NCBI GenBank assembly: GCA_033764095.1
Contig: JANRJF010000116.1
Location: forward strand, 1 to 14,127
Length of the DNA: 14,127 nt
Direction of reading: 5' to 3'
Source of the DNA: JBDTMT01 sp033764095
GTDB taxonomy: Bacteria > Desulfobacterota > Binatia > HRBIN30 > CADEER01
Each line of letters opens with the position of its first letter. The first letter of the stretch is position 1. The translations under genes were made by a program, and so were the position numbers. This document shows positions 6,935 through 12,763 of the stretch, in pieces. Below the pieces are notes generated by a model. That model saw only the letters and a list, made by a program, of their open reading frames with translations. It had not been told where the DNA came from and ran no database searches.

Positions 6935-8416
6935 ATGAGCACGCCGTTGCGGGTGCTGCTGATCGACGACTCGGCGAGCGACGCGGATCTGTTGCTGCGC
7001 ACGCTCGAGCGAGGCGGCTACGCCGTCGAGTCGCGCCGCGTCGATTCCGAGCCCGGGCTGATCGAGGCGCTCGGCGCGACGTGGGACGTGGTGCTCTGCG
7101 ACTGGCGCATGCCGGGTTTCGGCGGTGCACAGGCGTTGGCGGTGCTGCGCGCGCACCCGGTCGATGCGCCGATCATCATCGTCTCCAGTGACCTCGGCGA
7201 GGACGGCGCGCTGACCGCGATGAAGGGCGGCGCCAACGACTACGTCGCCAAGCACGCGCTGGCGCGGCTGGTGCCGGCACTCGAGCGCGAGTTGCGCGAG
7301 GCGGAGACGCGCCGCGCGCTGCGCGCCAGCGAGGAGCGCTTCGGCCAGGCCTTCGAGTACGCGCCGATCGGCATGGCGGTGATCAGCGTCGGCGGCGTCG
7401 TGCTGCGCGTCAACCCGGCGATGTGCGCGATGTTCGGCTACAGTGAGCCGGAGATGCGCGAGCTGCGCGCCTGGCAGCTCACCCATCCGGACGATCTCGC
7501 CGCCACCTTCGAGCAGCTGGCCCGCCTGCTCGACGGCGAGATCAGCACCTGGCACATCGAGCGGCGCTATCTGCATCGCGACGGCCGTATCCTGTGGGGG
7601 CGTTCGACCACCTGGCTGGTGCGTGATGCGCAGGGCGTCGGGCAGTACGTCGTCTCGCAGATCGCCGACATCACCGACTGGAAGCGGTTGGAGGAGCAGA
7701 CGCGCCGCCAGCAGGCGGAGCTGGCGCATCGGCTGCGCATCGCGACGTTCGGTGAGACGCTCGCCCAGGTGGCACACGAGATCAATCAGCCGCTCGCGTC
7801 GATCGCCAACTTCGCCAACGGCATCCTGGCGCGCCGGTCGCGCGACCGGCTCGACGCCGAGGCGACGCGCGGCGCCGCCGCCGCGATCGTCGAGGAGACG
7901 GTGCGCGCCGACCGCGTGCTGCAGCGCCTGCGCAGCCTGCTGGCGCACGGCGAGAGCAAGCTCGAGCGCTGCGACGCCAACGCGGTGGTGCGCGACGCGG
8001 TACGCCTGATCGAGCCTGAGCTGAGCCGTAACGCCATTCGCCTCGACCTGGCGCTGGCGCCGGGGCCGCTGCCGGTCGAGGTCGACCGCGTGCAGGTCGA
8101 GCAGGTGCTGGTCAACCTGCTGCAGAACGCCGTCGAGGCGATCACCGCGTCGAACGACGACTGGCGCGACCTGGCCATCGAGTCCACGCTGCGCGACGGC
8201 AGCCAGATCGCGGTGAGCGTGCGCGACAGCGGCGTCGGCCTGCCCGACGCGAGCGCCGACGAGATCTTCACGCCGTTCTTCACCACCAAGCGCGGCGGCC
8301 TCGGCCTCGGCCTGTCGATCTGCTCGTCGATCGTGCAGGCGCACGGTGGCGCGCTCTACGCGCGCCCCAACGACTCGCGCGGCGCCACGGTGGGGTTCGT
8401 CCTGCCGGCGGCGTGA
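6935..8416 (+). CDS. soluble sensor histidine kinase, REC-PAS-HisKA-HATPase
   Basis: This 493-residue cytoplasmic signalling protein has no membrane segment. Residues 5-120 form a receiver domain with the acidic pair D11/D12, phospho-acceptor D56 (LCDWRMPGFGG), the switch residue S84 and K106. Residues ~130-255 form a PAS domain (AFEYAPIGMAVISVGGVVLR, closing with IADITDWKRLEE). A dimerisation helix carries H281 in the HEINQPL type of H-box, typical of NtrB/FixL/DctB-like kinases. The ATPase domain has the N-box NLLQNAVEA (N398), the G1 box DSGVGLP (D431), the F-box FFTTK and the G2 box GLGLGLSI. All catalytic residues are present, so it should be active. A GGAAG Shine-Dalgarno lies 5 nt before the ATG. 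The REC domain is probably an input from another kinase. No response regulator is adjacent, so this is an orphan here; an IS element begins 27 bp after the stop. Confidence 0.93.
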   Translation: MSTPLRVLLIDDSASDADLLLRTLERGGYAVESRRVDSEPGLIEALGATWDVVLCDWRMPGFGGAQALAVLRAHPVDAPIIIVSSDLGEDGALTAMKGGANDYVAKHALARLVPALERELREAETRRALRASEERFGQAFEYAPIGMAVISVGGVVLRVNPAMCAMFGYSEPEMRELRAWQLTHPDDLAATFEQLARLLDGEISTWHIERRYLHRDGRILWGRSTTWLVRDAQGVGQYVVSQIADITDWKRLEEQTRRQQAELAHRLRIATFGETLAQVAHEINQPLASIANFANGILARRSRDRLDAEATRGAAAAIVEETVRADRVLQRLRSLLAHGESKLERCDANAVVRDAVRLIEPELSRNAIRLDLALAPGPLPVEVDRVQVEQVLVNLLQNAVEAITASNDDWRDLAIESTLRDGSQIAVSVRDSGVGLPDASADEIFTPFFTTKRGGLGLGLSICSSIVQAHGGALYARPNDSRGATVGFVLPAA

Positions 8417-8422
8417 ATCCTT

Positions 8423-8442
8423 GCGATCCCCCCTTTGAAAAA
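8423..8442. repeat. left half of REP-like hairpin repeat, split by the IS element
   Basis: GCGATCCCCCCTTTGAAAAA ends at the IS boundary. Joined to the right half (10687-10714), it rebuilds a C6-TTT-GAA-AAA-G5 hairpin followed by a TCAGGGGGGATTT arm. That is the reverse complement of the intact copy at 10776-10813, apart from small differences. It starts 6 bp after the kinase stop and was probably that gene's terminator or a REP hairpin before the insertion. Confidence 0.75.
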
Positions 8443-8444
8443 GG
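8432..8444 (+). repeat. direct repeat at left IS end (contains target-site duplication)
   Basis: CCTTTGAAAAAGG occurs here and identically at 10685-10697. Given symmetrical element ends (GG...CC), the duplicated target is the central 9 bp TTTGAAAAA (8434-8442). The IS1595 family normally duplicates 8 bp, so one base may match by chance. The outer CC and GG are shared by target and inverted-repeat tips, which blurs the exact junction. Confidence 0.8.
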
Positions 8445-8468
8445 TGATAATATACTTGACTCAGTAGG
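8443..8468 (+). repeat. IS1595-family left terminal inverted repeat
   Basis: The 26-bp end begins GGTGATAATATACTTG and matches the reverse complement of 10661-10686 at 23 of 26 positions. Mismatches fall at positions 5, 17 and 24. The AT-rich core includes TATACT (8451-8456), which could double as a -10 element for the transposase gene 35 bp downstream, although no good -35 box is seen. Confidence 0.9.
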
Positions 8469-8490
8469 TCCATTCCGGTAGTCATGGGGC

Positions 8491-9453
8491 ATGGAACAGC
8501 TCGTTGTGCCCCGCACCCTGCAAGAGGCAGTCGTGTACTTCGCCAACCCCGACCGCGCGTTGGCCTTCATGGTCCAGCTCCGCTGGCCCAACGGCGTGGT
8601 CTGCCAGCTCTGCGGCAGCCGCGACGCCAAGTTCATCCCGACGCGCCGTCTGTGGGAGTGCCCGAACAAGCACGCCAAGCGGCAGTTCTCGATTAAGAAG
8701 AACACCATCATGGAAGACAGCCCGATCCCGCTGGAGAAGTGGCTGCCGGCCATCTGGATGATCTCCAACTGCAAGAACGGCATCAGCTCCTACGAACTGC
8801 ACCGCGCGCTGAAGGTCACTCAGAAGACTGCGTGGTTCATGCTCCATCGCATCCGTCTCGCCATGCAGAACGCTGAGGGCGGCGGCATGATGTGGGGCAC
8901 CGTCGAGGTTGATGAAACCTACGTCGGTGGAAAGGCGCGCAACATGCACGCCGACCACAAGGCGAAGAAGATCAAAGGTCGCGGCACCGCCGGCAAGGCT
9001 GCCGTGCTCGGCCTGCTCCAGCGCCACGGCAAGGGCAAGAGCAAGGTTCGCGCGACCGTGATCCACACTCCGCAGCGCGAGCGGTTGCAGGGTGAGATTC
9101 GCAAGCACGTCGAAGAGGGCAGCAACGTCTTCACTGACGAACACGCTGGCTACGTCGGCATCGCGCCGGCCTACGAACACCGCGTCATCAACCACGCGGA
9201 GACCTACGTGCGCGGCATGGTCCACACCAACGGCATTGAAAACTTCTGGTCCCTGCTGAAGCGCGGCATTCGCGGAACCTATGTGAGCGTCGAGCCGTTC
9301 CATCTGTTCCGTTACGTCGATGAGCAGGTGTTCCGCTTCAACGAGCGAAAGAATGAGGACGGCGACGGCGGTCGCTTCCTGCGTGTGGTGTCGTCGGTGT
9401 TCGGCGAACGCCTCATGTACAAGAACCTGATCGCCAAGGCGGCTACGACGTGA
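8491..9453 (+). CDS. IS1595-family (ISXO2-like) transposase
   Basis: This 320-residue DDE-type transposase cuts and joins the element's ends. The N-terminal part is a zinc-ribbon-like module with CQLCG and, after WEC, a Pro-Asn-Lys-His in place of the common second Cys pair; FSIKKNTIMEDSPIPLEKW follows as in ISXO2 proteins. A helix-turn-helix-like segment (ISSYELHRALKVTQKTAWFM) precedes the catalytic core. The likely triad is D141 (VEVDETYVGG), D216 (VFTDEHAGY) and E250 (HTNGIENFWSLLKRG). The C-terminus has FRFNERK, also common in the family. The ATG at 8491 is preferred; another ATG at 8484 is out of frame. No stop or frameshift interrupts it. The following small ORF is in the same orientation, so the two may be co-transcribed. 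Confidence 0.95.
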   Translation: MEQLVVPRTLQEAVVYFANPDRALAFMVQLRWPNGVVCQLCGSRDAKFIPTRRLWECPNKHAKRQFSIKKNTIMEDSPIPLEKWLPAIWMISNCKNGISSYELHRALKVTQKTAWFMLHRIRLAMQNAEGGGMMWGTVEVDETYVGGKARNMHADHKAKKIKGRGTAGKAAVLGLLQRHGKGKSKVRATVIHTPQRERLQGEIRKHVEEGSNVFTDEHAGYVGIAPAYEHRVINHAETYVRGMVHTNGIENFWSLLKRGIRGTYVSVEPFHLFRYVDEQVFRFNERKNEDGDGGRFLRVVSSVFGERLMYKNLIAKAATT

Positions 9454-9465
9454 CGCTGACAGGTA

Positions 9466-9484
9466 CCCGCGCGAGCGGCGCGGG
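9466..9484 (+). promoter_or_regulatory. hairpin between transposase stop and the small ORF's ribosome site
   Basis: CCCGCGC (9466-9472) pairs with GCGCGGG (9478-9484) around a GAGCG loop. It sits 12 bp after the transposase stop and 3 bp before the AGGAG ribosome site of the small ORF. It has no T-tract, so it is more likely to modulate translation or RNA stability than to terminate. Confidence 0.35.
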
Positions 9485-9499
9485 AAGAGGAGAAAGCGG

Positions 9500-9643
9500 A
9501 TGAAAAAAGAACCAGCGCCTGACGAGGACGACGACACGCGGACGACGTGGGAGAAGTTCGTTGAGAACACGCGCCATGTGATGGGCGTTCCAAAAGAGGA
9601 GATTGATCGGCGCGAGAAGGAGTGGCGGGAGAAGCGGCGTTGA
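9500..9643 (+). CDS. small hypothetical IS-borne protein, 47 aa
   Basis: This 47-codon ORF runs ATG 9500 to TGA 9641-9643. A strong Shine-Dalgarno AGGAG (9488-9492) stands 7 nt before the ATG, which argues that it is translated. The product is highly charged: an acidic N-terminal patch (PDEDDDTR), then WEKFVENTRHVMGVPKEEID, then a basic, Arg/Lys/Glu-rich tail (RREKEWREKRR). It probably folds as one or two helices. I believe similar short proteins with a VPKxEID-type motif accompany some ISXO2-like transposases, but I cannot verify that here. It begins 46 bp after the transposase stop and ends 3 bp before the stop of the convergent DUF3800-like gene. Its function is unknown; an accessory to transposition or a small antitoxin-like partner are guesses. 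Confidence 0.65.
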   Translation: MKKEPAPDEDDDTRTTWEKFVENTRHVMGVPKEEIDRREKEWREKRR

Positions 9644-9646
9644 ACA

Positions 9647-10498
9647 TCACTTCTTGCCCTTCTTGGCGGACGGGCCCCTTTCGCGACGCATCAACTCCAT
9701 TCCGAACTCCTGGTCGCGCCGACGCGCCGCTTTCCATGCTGGATTGTTGGCCGCGTGCGAACTCTTGATGGCGGTCCCCGCTATCGCGTTCATCATTCCC
9801 TGCTTGGAGATGATGTAGAACTCGAAGTTGGGAAGGTCGCGGAGAGCTGCGTAGGATCCGCGCGCCGGTCGCGGTGTTGTACCAAAGCGATGCCGGGATG
9901 CGTGCGTCGAGCCTTCCCAGGCGAGCAGATCAGCAGCCTGAAGCGGAATCGGCCCCTTGGGGAGCGGAGTTATTGTTGGCAGTATCCTCTCCCATCCCAT
10001 TTCCCTGATGTTGGCGTAGAAGACGGCAACCGCGTGCGCCTCAACGCGCTGGTCGGTCTCGATGAAAAAGACGACAGGATTGTCTGCGGTCGGCTGCACA
10101 CCTTCAATGACCGCACGCATCGTGCGCTGAAGGTTCATTTGGTAAATGCTTCGCGGCTTGAACTCCGGAAACTCCTCGTAAGACTCATCATACTCACGAA
10201 CAGATACCGAACTGCAGAATCCCAGTCTGATGTCAGAATCGACGAGCACGCGGACCAAGGCTCGTACCAGATTATTTTTCTGCTCTGCCGTGGTGAAGTC
10301 TTGGAACTCCCCCCGTCCGGCAAGCACGTCCGTCATGTGGAAGACTCTTCCCGACGCACCGCCAGCACACATCGCTTCCCGCCATCGGGTTTCAAATTCT
10401 ACCCACTGGCCCGAGGTAGCGACCAAACAGCCGATACTGCCAACTAGGGACTGTCCATCCCCCGTGAGGCTGTCGTCGATGTAGGCTTCATACAGCAT
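9647..10498 (-). CDS. DUF3800-like protein, IS passenger
   Basis: This 283-residue protein (start ATG 10496-10498) resembles DUF3800, a family regarded as RNase H-like fold proteins, often found with mobile elements and in defence contexts. Diagnostic features are the opening MLYEAYIDDSL with paired acidic residues on the first strand, a mid-protein VVFFIETDQRVEAHA, and PLQAADLLAWE near the C-terminal third (Asp190), where an acidic metal ligand is expected. A Lys/Arg-rich tail ends the protein. I prefer the internal ATG because the family begins at this strand and a GAGGG Shine-Dalgarno lies 6 nt upstream. An upstream in-frame ATG at 10580-10582 would add 28 residues (311 aa). The gene is transcribed against the transposase and is less GC-rich than the chromosomal genes. 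Its role in the element is unknown; nuclease activity is inference. Confidence 0.8.
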   Translation of the reverse strand: MLYEAYIDDSLTGDGQSLVGSIGCLVATSGQWVEFETRWREAMCAGGASGRVFHMTDVLAGRGEFQDFTTAEQKNNLVRALVRVLVDSDIRLGFCSSVSVREYDESYEEFPEFKPRSIYQMNLQRTMRAVIEGVQPTADNPVVFFIETDQRVEAHAVAVFYANIREMGWERILPTITPLPKGPIPLQAADLLAWEGSTHASRHRFGTTPRPARGSYAALRDLPNFEFYIISKQGMMNAIAGTAIKSSHAANNPAWKAARRRDQEFGMELMRRERGPSAKKGKK

Positions 10499-10660
10499 CG
10501 CAGTCAGTCCCTCAGCCCGCGGCCACAGGCGGCGGAAGGGCCCGGGGTACTCCCAGAACTGCGTGATGAGCGATGGGGTCATAGGGTACCCCGACGCAAA
10601 GGACGCTCAGAGATTCGCCGGACCTGATCATCACCCGTTGAATCCCCTAGCGAAGAGCCC

Positions 10661-10686
10661 CCCACTGAGGCAAGTATATTAACACC
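10661..10686 (-). repeat. IS1595-family right terminal inverted repeat
   Basis: Read on the minus strand, it begins GGTGTTAATATACTTG and pairs with the left end at 23 of 26 positions. The element ends at CC (10685-10686), followed directly by the duplicated target TTTGAAAAA. Confidence 0.9.
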
Positions 10687-10697
10687 TTTGAAAAAGG
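10685..10697 (+). repeat. direct repeat at right IS end (contains target-site duplication)
   Basis: This CCTTTGAAAAAGG is identical to 8432-8444. The inferred duplicated target is TTTGAAAAA (10687-10695). Confidence 0.8.
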
Positions 10698-10714
10698 GGG
10701 TCAGGGGGGATTTT
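10687..10714. repeat. right half of the REP-like repeat split by the IS
   Basis: TTTGAAAAAGGGGG is followed by a TCAGGGGGGATT arm. Reverse-complemented and joined to 8423-8442, it nearly equals the intact copy at 10776-10813; the differences are G for C in the inter-arm triplet, one fewer C, and divergence beyond the last arm. Confidence 0.75.
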
Positions 10715-10775
10715 TCAAACCGATCTGCGCAGGGTGGAGCGTTCGCGAACAGTCGGCTCGAAGCGCGTCGCTGGG

Positions 10776-10813
10776 AAATCCCCCCTCACCCCCCTTTTTC
10801 AAAGGGGGGATTC
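10776..10813 (-). terminator. intact REP-like hairpin repeat, likely terminator of the transglycosylase gene
   Basis: On the minus strand this reads C6-TTT-GAA-AAA-G6, a perfect 9-bp stem with a 3-nt loop, then TGAGGGGGGATTT. It lies 24 bp beyond the minus-strand transglycosylase stop. There is no long T-tract, so termination may be inefficient. It is an inverted copy of the repeat interrupted by the IS, with about 61 bp between the two: a BIME-like pair. Confidence 0.55.
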
Positions 10814-10837
10814 GATCTCCATGAGGGGGGAACAAGA

Positions 10838-12652
10838 CTACGGGCCCCAGCACTCCATTACCGCCAGCTCGTCGCCGGCTTTGACGCGCAGGTACTTGTC
10901 GCGGAAGGCCTCGTCGATGTCGCGCAGGCTGCGCTTGGTGCCGGACCTGCGGTAGCGGCGCAGGTGGCCGGGTCCGCCGTTGTAGACGGCGTAGGTGGCG
11001 CGCGCGAGATTGTCGACGTTGCCGGTGGCGGTGTGCTCGCCCTTGGCGATGGCGTAGTCGCGCAGGTAGTGGATCAGGATGTCGGAGCCGGCCATGGCGT
11101 TGTAGCCGATGTCCTGCTGCAGGCCCTTGGGCTCGTAGAAGCCGCGCCAGACGCGCGGCAGCACCTGCATGATGCCGACCGCGCCGGCGCCCGAGCGCAT
11201 CGGCACGATGCGGCCGTTCAGCCGGATGAACTGGCGCCAGCAGCTCTCCTTCCACGCCGTTGCCAACACCAGCCAGCGGTAGAGCTGGTGGAACTCGGCG
11301 GCCAGCGTCTGCCGCTTCAGCGTTGCCTCGGCGGTGTGCTTTAGGAGATCCCGCACCAGCGGCAGGTACTGCGGCAGCTCGTCGCGCCCCGGCACCCAGC
11401 GGTTGAGCCGCGCCACGACGTCGTCCGCCGCCCAGGCGCGCGCCGGCCACAGCCAACTGAGCGGTACGTCCGGGTTGTCCTCCGGCGGCGGCAGCGGCGG
11501 CCCGAAGCCGAAGCGCTCGCGCAGCTCGGGATCGACGGCATCGCTGTAGCTGAGCGGGTCGGCCTCGCTCGGCGCGATCATGCGCGCCAGGCGGCGCAGG
11601 CCGTCGGCGGACAGGTCGAGGCCGCTCGCCGGGCCGAGCTCATCGATCGCGCGCAGCGCGTCGGCGGCGGTGATGAAGCTCAGGTAGCGCAGGCTGGTAT
11701 CGACCGGCAGGCCGAGGCTGACCTCGCGCATGACCGGCGCGAGACGCTGCCAGGTCGAGAAGAACAGCGGGCGGATCGGGTCGGGCGCGCCCGCATGCGC
11801 CGGCGCCAGCGCCTCGACCAGGTCGTAGCGCGCCGCCAGCAGCACGTCGAAGAGCGCCCGGCGCTGGCGCTCGAGCGCCGAGTCGCCGGCGGCGAACTTG
11901 GCGACGAAGGTGATGAAGGCGTCCCACTGGTTCCACTGCGCCGACCACGCCGCCAGCTCCTCGGGGCTCAGCGTCGGCTCCGGCTCCGGCGCCAGCGCCT
12001 CCTCGTGCAGCGTCTGGCCGGCGACGTCGAAGCGCAGGTCGAGCCGCACGCCGGCATCGGTCACCTGCACGCCGGCGAGGCGCAGCGAGTCGATCAGCCG
12101 ACGCGCCTCCTCGCTGCCGGCCGGCAGCACGGTCGGCAGGAAGGCGCGCAGCTCGTCGAGCGGCGGGCGCAGGTCGATGGTCACCGCCTCGAAGCGTGGG
12201 TGGACGTAGGCTTTCACCCAGTCCCACAGCGTGCCGGTGACGCGCTTGCGGTGCCCCTCGCCGAACAGCTGCGAATCGACGACGCGGAAGCGCACGGTGG
12301 GCGTCTCCGGGTCGAGCGTCGGCTCCTCCAGTACTTCCACCGTGCCCTTCCAGTCGAGGACGTTGAGGCATTTGTCGCCGACCGCGGTGCCGACGCGCGC
12401 CAGGCCGTCGCTGGTGACGCGCAGCCGGGTGCCGTCGCGGTCGACGCGCGGGTGCGAGAGGATCATCAGGTTGCAGCCCGAGCCGTCGTCCCAGACGCGC
12501 GTGCTCTCGTCGGCACCGGTGTAGATCTGCGCCACCAACAGCTTGCGCACGAAGGCGTGGTCGAGCTCGAGCGGTACGTCGACCTCTTTCGCCGCCGCGG
12601 CGGAGGGCAGGATCAGTCCGATCAGGACAGCGAGGGCGGCGCGGGTCGACAC
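10838..12652 (-). CDS. secreted protein with C-terminal SLT lytic transglycosylase domain
   Basis: With the GTG start at 12650-12652 the product has 604 residues and opens with a clear signal peptide (STRAALAVLIGLILPSAAAA, then KEVDVPLEL). An upstream in-frame ATG (12740-12742, 634 aa) would bury this signal behind 30 residues and crowd the divergent gene to 21 bp, so I reject it. The last ~150 residues form a lysozyme-like soluble lytic transglycosylase domain. The catalytic Glu469 is in ATAWKESCWRQF, the second motif is GAVGIMQVLPRVW, and the third is AVYNGGPGHLRRY. It should cleave the peptidoglycan glycan strand, forming anhydromuramyl ends, in the periplasm. The ~430-residue N-terminal part is rich in Leu/Ala/Asp and matches no family I recognise. 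It may position the enzyme or bind a partner. No TPR or LysM pattern was evident. Confidence 0.85.
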   Translation of the reverse strand: MSTRAALAVLIGLILPSAAAAKEVDVPLELDHAFVRKLLVAQIYTGADESTRVWDDGSGCNLMILSHPRVDRDGTRLRVTSDGLARVGTAVGDKCLNVLDWKGTVEVLEEPTLDPETPTVRFRVVDSQLFGEGHRKRVTGTLWDWVKAYVHPRFEAVTIDLRPPLDELRAFLPTVLPAGSEEARRLIDSLRLAGVQVTDAGVRLDLRFDVAGQTLHEEALAPEPEPTLSPEELAAWSAQWNQWDAFITFVAKFAAGDSALERQRRALFDVLLAARYDLVEALAPAHAGAPDPIRPLFFSTWQRLAPVMREVSLGLPVDTSLRYLSFITAADALRAIDELGPASGLDLSADGLRRLARMIAPSEADPLSYSDAVDPELRERFGFGPPLPPPEDNPDVPLSWLWPARAWAADDVVARLNRWVPGRDELPQYLPLVRDLLKHTAEATLKRQTLAAEFHQLYRWLVLATAWKESCWRQFIRLNGRIVPMRSGAGAVGIMQVLPRVWRGFYEPKGLQQDIGYNAMAGSDILIHYLRDYAIAKGEHTATGNVDNLARATYAVYNGGPGHLRRYRRSGTKRSLRDIDEAFRDKYLRVKAGDELAVMECWGP

Positions 12653-12763
12653 GCGCGCAGAATATCGAGTCCGCGCCCGCCGCGCACACGGCGGGACTGG
12701 AATCCGGGGCATGGATGCCGTGCCGCGATTGGGGGTGCGCACCGCCCGTGGTACAGGTCACGC
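12653..12763. promoter_or_regulatory. divergent intergenic region between transglycosylase and Uma2 genes
   Basis: These 111 bp must hold both promoters, but I see no convincing -35/-10 pair on either strand. One hairpin is visible: CCCGCCG (12676-12682) with CGGCGGG (12689-12695), loop CGCACA. AGG about 8 nt before the Uma2 ATG is a weak ribosome site. Confidence 0.35.

Larger units (their letters stand above)
8443..10686 (+). mobile_element. IS1595-family (ISXO2-like) insertion sequence with passenger gene, 2,244 bp
   Basis: The element is bounded by inverted repeats 8443-8468 and 10661-10686 and flanked by a 9-bp direct repeat, TTTGAAAAA. It carries a transposase (8491-9453), a small ORF (9500-9643) and a DUF3800-like gene on the opposite strand (9647-10498). 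Passenger genes are an established feature of part of the IS1595 family. The passenger portion is visibly less GC-rich than the chromosome around it, as expected for recent arrival. The transposase reading frame, catalytic residues and both ends are intact, so the copy looks mobile or only recently inactive. Confidence 0.9.
10499..10837. other. intergenic region spanning IS right end and paired hairpin repeats
   Basis: No gene is supported in this 339-bp stretch unless the passenger uses its upstream start at 10582. It holds the promoter side of the passenger gene (10499-10660), the right inverted repeat (10661-10686), the right half of the interrupted hairpin repeat (10687-10714), a spacer with a perfect 10-bp palindrome GTTCGCGAAC (10741-10750), and the intact second repeat (10776-10813). 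After that come 24 bp up to the transglycosylase stop. Confidence 0.7.

Noticed and set aside
6824..8485. 553-aa minus-strand ORF opposite the histidine kinase
   Set aside because: Shadow frame; the plus strand has all kinase motifs and a ribosome site.
8482..9570. 362-aa minus-strand ORF opposite the transposase
   Set aside because: The transposase on the plus strand has the catalytic triad and zinc-ribbon; the opposite frame has no family features.
12653..12742. ATG start of the transglycosylase at 12742
   Set aside because: It would put 30 polar, Arg-rich residues before a complete signal peptide; the GTG at 12652 fits export.
11795..12763. Upstream extension of the Uma2 reading frame
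   Set aside because: This part is antisense to the transglycosylase gene and low-complexity in style; the Uma2 family length fits the ATG at 12764.
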